From positions 1,302,001-1,366,000 of the forward strand of contig CADCXD010000007.1 in assembly GCA_902806575.1 (NCBI GenBank): DNA of 64,000 bases, read 5' to 3'. Origin of the DNA: Jackrogersella multiformis. Its lineage: Eukaryota > Ascomycota > Sordariomycetes > Xylariales > Hypoxylaceae. Of this stretch, positions 44,732 through 54,786 are shown in pieces. The notes under the pieces are model-generated. The model ran no database searches. It saw nothing but the letters and a program-made list of their open reading frames with translations, and was not told the DNA's origin. The position numbers were made by a program, and so were the translations under genes. How positions within the stretch are numbered: position 1 is the stretch's first letter; each line of letters starts with the position of its first letter.

Positions 44732-45419
44732 CTTGCATCAAATATATATTTGCGATATGTTGGAAGAATATATACAAGCAGGTTTGTCAATTGACTACCT
44801 AGGTAGTAAATTTTGAGTTGTCAGGCATTGATTGTAGATGAATGATGAATCTGAGTGTCGTTTTTGCTTGGTGGAAAAGCCACGGAGCGGACCGGAACCA
44901 GGCAACATAAGCAAGCCACAATGTAACATCCAATGACAAACTGTGGCTCAGTATGAGGCTGGTGATTATGAGACCCCACATATATAAGGGCACTTATCCT
45001 ATCCGGCGACGCGCTATTACCCCTTTATTTTCATCCCACCAATAAATGGCTCAAGGGTATACGAAGTAGGTATTCTTACGTCTTACCTAACAAATAACAT
45101 TCATGCACACCTGATCTTTGCGTAGTCACATAATCATATCAAAGACAGTACTCTAAACTATGCCCGATGACGATGGCAAACAAATGATGTCCACCCAACA
45201 TAACAGCCTTCCAACTAAGTTAGAAGTTTGGGGATCCGAAAATGGCGTCATCTATACCATACGAGACTTGTAAAGATGAACTCTGCCACGTAACTACGCG
45301 ATTGTTGAATCTGGTAATTTAAAATGATCATCTGGATTTCTCAAATATCATAAAGCTATAAGGATCATGTTAGCTAACTGATGCTAATAGTTGACCGGTT
45401 AGGTAACTCTCGAAGTTTG
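44732..45419. other. Intergenic region
   Basis: ATG12 promoter side and the 3' flank of the next minus-strand gene. ACCTAGGT at 44797-44804. No gene recognised. Confidence 0.5.
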
Positions 45420-46101
45420 TCAATCTCTTACGTCCGGACGGCGGGCCGTTTGAAATAAACCGCCAAAAACTCGAAACGTTTGAATATTAAAATTTCTGGT
45501 CACCCTAGATATCCACATATGTAACATCCAAAACCTCACTGCTGTGATCACAACTGCGAGTGTCCAGAGCTCGCCTAATCCATCCGCCAGTCCGCTGCCC
45601 TTTAGTTCAGCATAAAAGGGTATCGGGTTCATCTATGTGAACAAAGCGAGGGCCTCACTATCGCTTTCTGCTGCTGTTACAGACGACGATGATGACGGCA
45701 TGGCCTGGCTGCTACTCCCGCTGCCGGAGCTAGAGGGGACACGCCAGAATTTGAATCCACTTTGCTGAGCTTCCTCGTCCTTTTCGGCCTTCATGACCTT
45801 CCACTCAAATGTCTCACGCCTCGTCTTCTCCCCCAATCCCACGTAAAGGGAGAACAGGACTGCCACCCCTTTTCCACTAGTTCGTGCACGCATCATCTCC
45901 CGAACCATAAACTTCGAGCCGGGGGCATGCGGTGGAAGAAAGACAATGGTATCATGATTAAACGCGTGCGCCCGGGCTCCCATTTGAGTTTCCTGTTTCC
46001 TAGTGCTAGGTAGGTATTTAAACATGCCGTTCCAGCACTTGTAAACTACCTAACCTTGGTTTGCAATAAAAATCGCGTACCGCCATGCTCAGGGGGTACA
46101 T
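45420..46101 (-). CDS. Tubby C-terminal-like family protein with an in-frame TAG (editing candidate or pseudogene)
   Basis: Exon 1 (46101-46055, start MYPLSMAVRDFYCKPR) joins exon 2 (45999-45420) in frame across a 55-nt intron; 209 codons in all, counting the internal stop. The frame is interrupted by TAG at 45633-45635 (codon 138). Before the stop: FNHDTIVFLPPHAPGSKFMV, REMMRARTSGKGVAVLFSLY, FEWKVMKAEKDEE. After it: FYAELKGSGLADGLGELWTL then AVVITAVRFW. The post-stop block corresponds to the last strand and long C-terminal helix I recall from fungal tubby C-like hypotheticals, so the reading past the TAG is biologically sensible. Replacing TAG by TGG (Trp) would give an uninterrupted 208-aa protein. 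The stop lies in the loop of a perfect small hairpin. The alternative is a recent nonsense mutation. Family assignment is from memory and moderate. Confidence 0.6.
45627..45642 (-). other. Hairpin presenting the in-frame TAG in its loop
   Basis: On the coding (minus) strand the mRNA reads GUUCA-CAUAGA-UGAAC: a perfect 5-bp stem and a 6-nt loop with the UAG inside. The A is preceded by U. This matches the structural context described for fungal sexual-stage A-to-I editing sites. Confidence 0.6.
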
Positions 46102-46224
46102 GATCAAGAAATGAAGAGATGCGTGAAGTTGAAAATATGTATTGCTCTAAAATTACATTTACCTATCTATTATTCCCGAGAATGGACGAGAAACATAAAA
46201 TAAGTCAAAGAGATGAAAACCGGG

Positions 46225-47789
46225 TTACGACGAAATCTCGATCACATCAGGTAAGCTCAGGTGTGTTCCTGCGTTCAAGAGAATATGCCGCCAGGTCCTT
46301 TGTATCGAATCATCCTGTTCCGCTGCCAGCCCACCATAAAACGCTGCATCTCTTTGGTTCACGGCATCTTCTACATCTCTGACCAAGTTACGCAGATCCG
46401 GACGATCCTCGGCTTTCGTCGCCAAGCAAGCGCAGATGAGCCTCATCAACAACTCGTCGACCTGCGGGAACTTCCGGGTAGGGCCGTCGATTGGAAGAAG
46501 TTCCCAGCCATCCGTTTGAAAATCTGGGCCGCCGTCGTGCCTCGGAATAAAGACGACTACTGGGCCTCCATTGATAATGTGTGGACATCGTTGTAACATT
46601 ATCAAGCACATCATGAGCTGCGGCGCCTATTAGTCCATGATACGAGGACCGAATCACTTTCGCAAGCAGAATACGTACCCATCCAATGCCCCAGATATTG
46701 TTTGCAACGCCGAGGGACAATTCGTCCTTAAAGGCCCACTCGCTAGCGATGCCGAAGTCGATGACCTTCAAGATTGGTGTGATTGTATGTTCGATATCAT
46801 TAGGAGGCTCCCCAAGAAGAACTTCATTATGTTAGCGTATCGCTTCTCATATTTAATGCGGTATGGGCTTATTATCCTCGTACCGTTTCCAAAATGAAGG
46901 TCATTGTGCCCCACTGCTGTTGGTGGCATTTGCGGGTTTGGTATCTCGGTTTCAACCACACCATCGTCGCGATCCGGAGGCCACTAAATCCGAAGAAGAA
47001 TTAGTACTTCTTACGTATAGATCATCGGTCAATCCGTATTCCGTTGCGGGAGGATGGCATAAGCGGGCTCGGTTTTCGAGAGAGAACGGAAGTCGAAGAG
47101 GAAAGCAAAGGAAAAAAAGAAAAAGAAAACTCCGAGTTAAAGATGCTACATACGGCCATAGCTACACAAGCTTTTGTTACTATAAATCCGTTAGCTTGGA
47201 GAGTAAACTACCTAAGTTTTAGGATATTTCTTTGTAGTGTGTATTTGAGACTACCCGGGAGTTAGGCATCCAATTGATAACTTACAGCATAAGAAAAACC
47301 TCCAAAGCAGACGGTTCGGTAGCCGCTCATAATCCATAGACCTCGTCTTGTTCAAAAACTTTCCAAGTGTGTCATGTTCTAGCCATTCTAATATTATCCA
47401 TTCCCCTACAAGGTGAGGTTTTTCTAGTAGAGGATTTTCCGGGATCGTGAGAAGCTGTACAATGTGCATAGCACCGCGCAATGTCTATTGGTTTTACGAG
47501 GTTAGCTCATATATATCCGATTTTGACCACTCATAGTTTCTTCCTAGAGTACATTACATACCTCAAGATACCTCCGCTCTTTTCGCATTGCATCCTCGGC
47601 GTAATCTTCATCGAAAGCCTTTTTTACTAAGAAGCTAGTCAATGTAGGGTTGTCCGGATCGTTGTACCGCACGCGACTCGCAGAGCCATAACTTCCATGG
47701 GCGATTAGACCAACGAATTCAAATCGTGCATCGTGCCTAAAGTGCGCTTGTATTCTTCTTGCATCTTCTTGGGCATCAATACTAGACAT
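46225..47789 (-). CDS. Protein kinase-like protein (365 aa)
   Basis: Six exons on the minus strand (47789-47562, 47484-47286, 47179-47154, 46983-46884, 46821-46679, 46626-46225) total 1098 nt. The third is a 26-nt micro-exon (LTKACVAMA) between introns of 106 and 170 nt; with it the join FFLCLTKACVAMAWPPDRD is restored. Kinase motifs are the glycine loop (GLIAHGSYGSA), VKKAF (Lys), hinge-like WIILEWLEHDTLGKFL, catalytic loop GHNDLHFGN (in place of HRDLKxxN) and the metal-binding IDFGIA. The C-terminal lobe has CLATKAEDRPDLRNLV, close to the kinase subdomain XI Arg motif. It belongs to the divergent fungal kinases with an HxDLHxxN loop. Catalytic residues look intact but the substrate is unknown. 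The long polypyrimidine run lies in intron 3. Confidence 0.85.
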
Positions 47790-49589
47790 TTTTGCGTCTA
47801 CTTATAAGTTGCATATAGAAATAATGGTGTTGTCACATTGTCATTTATGTTAAATTTGTCACCGTTGTTCAAGTGACAAGTAAATAATATCTTCCACGAC
47901 TAATATTATTCCTCGATTATATCCATTGTTGTTATGCTTAGATCAATTAATCCTATTGCGGTCATGGGGATCAAAGAACTCGGCACGAGAAGCTATTTTA
48001 AACAAAGGAGCGGATTTTTTATACCAGATAATGAACTCTAAAGGATCGATACTTCGGTTTTTGTCGCAAAGAAATCAGACAAAAATATTCAGGATATCAT
48101 CAGTTATATCATGTTATATAATTGCCCATGTGGAATTAGTGCAAATGCATAATACTCTCTTATCTGTAGCACATAGGTGCCTTAGTAAGTCCCTACCTAA
48201 TGGAGCATATTTACATAGTAGTAAGAGTGAGAACTTGATATAGTGTAGGATGTGTCTAACCGTCCCACCTAGTATAAGGTGTAAATTGTAATGAGCAGAA
48301 ATAAATAGTACAGTTCTTATTACATATTAAACCTTTTGAACAATAGGAATCTCTCAATCTCCTTTCCCCCTTTAAACCAATTAGCCCTGTGATTGAACCT
48401 TGTTGCTAGTCGTATATTATGCTTTAGCTAGAAATAACAGTGCGGTGTATTTTTTATGGGAGCCTATGTACGGCAATCAAAGTTAACACTTAGGTACCCC
48501 TGGTAGGCAGGCGGGCTTATTATACATGTCTTATCAGCACGGAGGAGAAGTTGCGGTGCCCACCGGCGTCGGAACCGCTATCCGTAATAGTAGGAGCACG
48601 CGGCCGAGAAGTACCCCACATTCGAGGACTACCTGACTTATTGCGATCCTTCCATCTCAAAACCCCGGGGTACTCGAACACAAGACTAGGTAATCATCGG
48701 AGTTTTTATAGATTTTTAAACAAAATCATAACGTTATGTCAACGTAGTCCAGAGACCAGTAAAGAGTATTGGCAGCTTATCTTCTGGTGACTCCGTTCGG
48801 TCCCACTTTATACCAGAAGGCGGACCGGGGATTGATAGAACCCGGACATATTAAAAGGAAGGTATGGTATGCATTGTAAGGAGTATATATCACCTTTGCT
48901 GTAATGGCTCCCTTTATTGAGATAAATGAAATGGATATTAGAGGGCGTTATTGCTTTAAATTAGTTTGAATTGGTATGAATTTGAAGCTACTTCGAAAAA
49001 AAGCATAGTGACAGGTGTCACCATAAATCTAAGATCTTCAGTATTTGTTAAAACGGGTTTATTGGCAATTGAAACGATTGAGTCGAATAAGCCCCTAGAA
49101 CAAGAGTAGCATGATAAACACAGCCCGATGTAGAGGTAAGAGTAATTGCGGATTTTAATGACAAGAGACCATGTGATATTACGATGAATGCTCTAAATGC
49201 GAATAGGCATATGGGCTGCATATGGGATATCGAATGTAAAAATAAGGTCTGAATTCACTCTTCGTCACTCGGTTCAAACATCTAAGATTTAACTATCACT
49301 TTCTCTCAAGAGTTTACAAGGGATCTCGAAATGGAAACTCGCTCTTATCATCAAAACAACTAAGTTAAAAAGCAAAAGCCGGTCTATAAACGAAAGTTGC
49401 CTGGTATCTGCTAACAGAGCAGTCTAAAATGACCATCTAAACAAGCGAATAAAAACGATCTCTATCATGCCCCATACATCATTCCACTCCGGCTAGCCTG
49501 TTCTTTCCCGCCGTCATAATCTGCTCATCTCCTTGATTCTAGGTACCGCTAAGGCGCGGATAGAACCTCTGACACTCGATCCGAGTTGC
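47790..49589. other. AT-rich intergenic region
   Basis: About 1.8 kb, AT-rich. A 105-codon frame at 47926-48243 and a 79-codon frame at 48551-48790 have no motif and poor composition; I do not call them. No repeats of note. Confidence 0.45.
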
Positions 49590-50373
49590 TTAAGGGCAAG
49601 CAGCGGTGCGGGAGAAGGGTCCACGCGGGTTTCCGTTGGCGATGACCCTGAAGATCTCGGTGTTGGGGCTCTGGCAGAACTGCTTAACGCCGTTGCTGAG
49701 CTGGCGAGATTGGATCTCAGCCAGTTCGAGGTCGCGCTTCCGAGGAAGGGATAGGCTGTTGTCATGAATCGGGGCAGGGACGTTGACCCCGTAAGATCGT
49801 AGAAGCTGGACGACGTTGTCCAGGATCTGTGCAGTTGGGATGTTGCTCATTGCGCTAGTCGTGGCGATATCGACGCCAATGGACGAGTCTGCACCGGCGT
49901 TATGGTAAATCGGCGTAAATGTTCCGTGAACCCATGCGAGCGCGCCGTGGATGCCGTTTGATCCATTGATAAGACCCGAGCGTACAGTCGAGCTGAGTGC
50001 TGTAGCGACTTCAGGGACAGACTGGAGAGCATCCACGATGCCACCAGCGGCTCTCCAACCAGGAATTATCAGTCCCTCCACGCGGATAATCATCTTGGTG
50101 GCCTCTCGGCGCCAGAATACCCTCATGTTCGCATTGTTGCGAGCTACAACCTCGGGGGTTGCATTGACATCCCGATCTTGTACACCAACGTCGTCTGAGC
50201 TCCTGGCAACAGCAACACCTTGCTCTGCAGAGTCAGGTGCTGCTGGCAAAGCTGCACCCAGGCTGCAGAAGAGAGCGACCTATTCGTGAAACTTGAGTTA
50301 GTACGAGAAGAGCCGATGTTAACAAAAAGGGGAAAGGGTTACAAACCGTAGAAAAAACAGTGGTGAACTTCAT
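49590..50373 (-). CDS. Secreted protein of unknown function (238 aa)
   Basis: A 27-nt first exon (50373-50347) joins exon 2 (50279-49590) across a 67-nt intron (donor GTTTGT, branch ACTAAC). The junction completes a signal peptide (MKFTTVFSTVALFCSLGAAL), with cleavage probably after ALP or nearby. The mature part has an Ala/Val-rich amphipathic region (MRVFWRREATKMIIRVEGLI, GGIVDALQSVPEVATALSST) and a short tail with two Cys (KQFCQSPNTEIF, TAACP). No catalytic motif is recognised. With only two Cys after the signal, it is not a typical small Cys-rich effector. The start codon is chosen because it alone gives the signal peptide. Confidence 0.78.
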
Positions 50374-51315
50374 CTTGATGGTTAAGCTTGAAATTTTCTT
50401 TTCTGTGGTTGAGCTGAAAGGAGAGGCAGTGATGCAGATATCTCGAGTAGACAAGTAGAAGTAGCTTTGGAGCAGAAGGTTGGAGTTGATGGTGTAGTAG
50501 AGGTGAGTGAGAAGCTAAAAATCAACGAGAACGACTCCCTTTAAGTACCAAATATCTATCACTGCGTCTGATGAAGACGTTGAGGCATCATGTGCATGGC
50601 CATGATCGCCATCCCAAATTAGAAATATTGGATCCTATCACAGGTGAAGCCTACAAAATATCAAAGATCATATCAATTACCTAGGTATGGTGTAAGAGAA
50701 TGATGCTGTACTTGCTCTGGCGTCAGCGTTGGCACTAATAATATGGATGGCTGAGCTTTACCGTGACATAGGACCGGCTAGTGATTCCAAACAGACGGAA
50801 CGTCTATTCCCGATTGAGAAGAGGGTTTGCAAATCCCCCAAAAACGGGGAAATTTATCTGCTGTTAACTAAATAGGCCTTGAACTTGCCTGCTTGCCACT
50901 GACCGGGGTGGTGAGTCAGCACTCACAGCCTTAACCCGCAATCACGATCTTATGTCAGCTTCCCATTTAGCTCCCGCAGAATCAAGTACCGATACCGAAT
51001 TTTCATTGGATGGTTTTCATTTTTAGATCAAGATCGTCGGCAAATTGTCTGGATTGAGTAGAGCCTCAACGCTTTGAAACTCCTTCGCGGTCTACAAGGA
51101 TGACTAATTTGATGCCCATGATAGCCTCAACACGATTTAGTATTCTTGGCGGCTCTGTCTAATTTGATAACCTCATCTCTAGCCTCCTACCACAATCCAC
51201 CCAAGTTGATGTGCTCAGCATTATGGCGGTGGATTGATGGACTCATATTGCAATGTATGCTGTCGTGTCATCTAAATTTGGTGTAGTTGGTCTTGGAAAG
51301 GCGAAGGGTTACGTT

Positions 51316-51331
51316 GAAGAGAGAGAGAGAG
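51316..51331. repeat. (GA)n microsatellite
   Basis: About seven GA units 12 bp upstream of the TATA box of the Cys-rich secreted gene; GAGA runs near promoters can affect nucleosome positioning (general knowledge). Confidence 0.7.
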
Positions 51332-51342
51332 AGACAATATGG

Positions 51343-51348
51343 AGTATA
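51343..51348 (+). promoter_or_regulatory. TATA box of the secreted Cys-rich gene
   Basis: TATAAA 185 bp upstream of the start codon. The stretch between is rich in C, A and T with few G, typical of long leaders of highly expressed fungal secreted proteins. Confidence 0.45.
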
Positions 51349-51532
51349 AAGGAGGAGAGTTCCCGACAGTTCATCTCATCTTTTCATCACCATCATCACA
51401 AACAACTCTCTTCTACATCATCTTGAATATCTACCGATCTTCAGCACTCTCATCTCAACATCAGAACATTATCTCTCCACCTCTTTCTCTTTCCAACAAA
51501 TACTCAACCACCTTTAAACACAACGCCGAAAA

Positions 51533-52186
51533 ATGTACGCCCAAAAGATCTTCGCTTCTCTCTTGGCCATCGCCGCCACCGCCAACGCCTTGATCGTCCC
51601 CGAGGGAGACGGAGTCTGGGCTCTCGGCACCGACAGCAACGGCGAGGAGTACCACGAGCTGATCCAGCCTCTGGACGATGCGCTGGTCGAGAAGATCAAG
51701 CGCGACCACTTCGCAGCCGAGGTCAAGCGCGAAGAGGACGAAGCAGCCGGAATCGAGCGACGCGTGAACTGGCCTAAGGGCTCGTCGGCCACCTGCGGGT
51801 CTTTCAAAGAGACGGCACCTCTACTGGACTGGAGCATCGCGACCGGTCACTTCCGGTCGAGCTGCGCGGCGGCGACGGAGCACATCAAGGGTGAAGATCA
51901 CCGCGCTGTCATAGCCAAGAGCGGCGACATCACCGTCTTCATGTGCACCTACAGCAAGAAGGGCAACCCTTGCAACGTCGAAGAGTGGGACGCCGCCTCG
52001 TGGCAGGTCCAGATCAAGTGCCAGGGCGGCGGCAGAGACGCTAAGGAGTCTGGTAAGTTGCCTCCCTCTATCATAATACAGGTTTCTTGCAATGATAAAT
52101 ACTAACTTGAGTGCCTCACAGGATGGTTCTCCATTCCCAAGTGGTCGAAGTCTTACGGCTGGCAAGCACATGACAACGTCTGCTAA
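51533..52186 (+). CDS. Secreted six-cysteine protein with Kex2-type propeptide (effector-like)
   Basis: Exon 1 (51533-52052) joins exon 2 (52122-52186) across a 69-nt intron with an ACTAAC branch site; 194 aa. A clear signal peptide (MYAQKIFASLLAIAATANAL) is followed by an acidic propeptide of about 60 residues with EVKREED and ending GIERR, a Kex2-like dibasic site. The mature domain of about 115 residues has six cysteines (TCG, SSC, FMC, NPC, IKC and the C-terminal DNVC), enough for three disulfides, and many aromatic/basic residues in the last exon (GWFSIPKWSKSYGW). Small size, secretion, processing site and Cys pattern suggest an apoplastic effector or antimicrobial-type protein; this is inference and no family was recognised. 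Confidence 0.82.
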
Positions 52187-53191
52187 GCAGTTACAGTTAC
52201 TACTGCTGAGCTTGGTATATCTCGAGGGGTATATCTCATCATTATTCGGGGGCTGCATTCTGGAGAGGTTTGGGGATTGGGTTGCATCTGATTATGTTCA
52301 CGGTCGCTTATGATTATGTTTTCGGTCGCCTAGATTTAGACTTGTCACCATCGCTTATGATATAACTAGGTACCTAGGTAGAATACTAGATTTTTACTTC
52401 TAAAGCTCTAATTACCGTAAACCATCTGTGAATTTTGAACTATACAAGATACCGAATTCGTAGCGATACGGTAGTGATGCAGTATAGAAATTATATACAG
52501 CATATGTAGGAAGATATCCATTTCCCCTCCTATCCAGTCTATGCAACCTACTTAGGTACCTAGGTACGTAGCAAGACGCAAATACCGAAAATTTGTGCTA
52601 GCAACCTTGGAAGTTAGTTAGATGTATGAGCTCTTTTTATGAACTGCCTTGTTACGTACGGGATGATAATAGTTTTGTAGGGGCCAAGGTCCTACTAACT
52701 TATAGTCTCATCATAAAACGCGCATCGCAGTGAGAACCTCTCCGTCAACTTACGGCCCTAGCATGTTCTCTTCACGTGCTAAAGAAACGCTAACATACTC
52801 AACAGCAATGCGTAGCGAACCAGATCTCGATAGTTCAAAGAACACGATCTTCAGTGGTTGTATGCAGTATAGCGGGGGCCATGTGGATTGTCACCAATCC
52901 CTCTAGTGCCGGCTAAGTGGGAGACTTGGCCCGCGCGATACTACCTCCCTTGCGTTTTTAGGCAAGGAATATGCCTTCGATGTACGAAAGGTGCCTGAGA
53001 TCCCCCTCCCGTATGTAACTGAGTCCACAACCCCACCAACGAAAAATGGTTGAGGTAAGGTGTGCTTCGAGGCATGGGGGGGCTGGGAGAGCGAGTGAAA
53101 ATAGCTGGGTTTTGTCAAGATGAACCTGTTTAACTTATATTCTGGTTCTCTTCCGTGAGCCGACGAGATTATACCTGTGCCTGATCAGATC
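52187..53191. other. Intergenic region upstream of the biotin cluster
   Basis: About 1 kb with ACCTAGGT copies at 52372-52379 and 52558-52565. No gene recognised. Confidence 0.5.
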
Positions 53192-54708
53192 ATGGAACCC
53201 GCGCGCCTGGTTCTTCGTCGACTTGCGGGGCCGTTGGTTCGGCCTGTTCAATGCAACGGTCTCGTTCTTCGATCATTTACTACTGTATCCTCTCGCCCGT
53301 CCCCTGCCGCCGCCGCAGCAGTCCAACCTCAGCACTCCGATCAACTGCCCTTCCCTATTCGCGGTCCGATCCCTGCTACACATGAAGCTCCCGCCCACCC
53401 CCCGAAGAATGCTCTCCGCGATGCTGTTTCTGCAACTCGACCGAGGATGGACTGGACTAGGGATGAAATAGGAGTAATCTACAACCATCCACTGATGGAC
53501 TTGGTGTACCAGGCGGTAAGCTCCCCTTAGGAGTAACACAGGATATATCACTCACGGAGCTAAAATCGACTGATAACACCGTCTATCACAGAGTCTGGTC
53601 CACCGACGTTTCCACGATCCGGCAGAAGTCCAACTCTGCACTCTCATGAACATCAAGGTCAGTACCTTTAGTCGATTGCTCTTCGCTCGGGACCCTGCTC
53701 CCAGGACTCACCACGAGGGCACTGGCTAACAGACCTATATGTGAAGACGGGCGGATGCACAGAAGACTGCTCGTACTGCGCGCAAGCGACGCGTTACCAG
53801 AAGGGCACAGGGCTGCAAGCCAAGAAGGTCGAGACGGTGGAGTCGGTGCTCGCGGCGGCGCGGGCGGCGGCGGCCAACGGCAGCACGCGGTTCTGCATGG
53901 GGGCGGCGTGGCGCGACATGCGGGGGCGCAAGAACAGCCTGCGCAACATCGCCGAGATGATCAAGGGCGTGCGCGAGCTGGGGATGGAGGCCTGCGTGAC
54001 GCTGGGCATGATCGATTCGGAGCAGGCTAAGGAGCTGAAGGAGGCGGGGCTCACGGCGTACAACCACAACGTCGACACCAGCCGCGAGTTCTACCCGTCC
54101 GTCATCTCCACGCGCACATACGACGAGCGTCTGCAGACCCTTGCCTACGTGCGCGATGCGGGGATTAACGTCTGCTCCGGCGGAATCTTGGGTCTCGGGG
54201 AGACCAGCACGGATCGTGTCGGCTTGCTGCATACCGTGTCGACTCTCCCGAAGCATCCGGAGAGCTTCCCCGTTAATGCCCTCGTGCCTATCAAGGGTAC
54301 TCCTCTTGGCGACCGAGAACCGATCGATTTCACAAGCAGTTAGTACACATGTTGCTTGTTTTCCTTTCCCTTGCCTATATCTTTATCTTAGGAGTGCAGA
54401 CGTCGAAGCTGAACGTAAAATATTCGTTATATCACCATTACTAACTGCAAACTGTAGTGCTTCGCACCATCGCGACCGCTCGCATCATCATGCCAGCCAC
54501 TATCGTGCGGATCGCGGCTGGTAGGAAAACCATGTCGGAGGAGAAGCAGGCTCTATGTTTCATGGCCGGCGCCAACGCCATATTCACCGGCGAGAAGATG
54601 CTGACGACAGAGTGCAACGGCTGGGACGAGGACAAGGTCATGTTCGATCGATGGGGGTTGGAACCTATGAAGAGCTTTGATAAGTCTCCGCCGTCCCACA
54701 CGACCTAG
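53192..54708 (+). CDS. bioB: Biotin synthase
   Basis: Radical-SAM enzyme inserting sulfur into dethiobiotin, the last biotin step, normally in mitochondria. Four exons (53192-53515, 53592-53657, 53747-54338, 54458-54708) give 410 aa. The N terminus (MEPARLVLRRLAGPLV) is Arg/Ser-rich and looks like a mitochondrial presequence. The radical-SAM cluster CTEDCSYC is at about residues 134-141. Further motifs are YNHNVDTSREFYP, GGILGLGE, FPVNALVPIKGTPL, ATARIIMP and GANAIFTGEKMLTT. The intron after exon 3 uses a GTTAGT donor. Exon 3 is markedly GC-rich. The first of three biotin genes here. Confidence 0.96.
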
Positions 54709-54786
54709 TCGTGGCTCGTAGTGGTTTATATGTATGTTGAGCGGCGGGAATCTAGTCTAGAGGATCCCGATCTTAAATTATAAGCA

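Larger units (their letters stand above)
50374..51532. promoter_or_regulatory. Divergent promoter region of the two secreted-protein genes
   Basis: Both flanking genes are transcribed away from this 1.16-kb region. It holds an ACCTAGGT copy (50679-50686), a (GA)n run and a TATA box on the right. No gene seen. Confidence 0.5.

Noticed and set aside
53735..54256. 173-codon minus-strand frame over bioB exon 3
   Set aside because: Arg/His/Ala-rich antisense shadow of a GC-rich exon with clear radical-SAM motifs.
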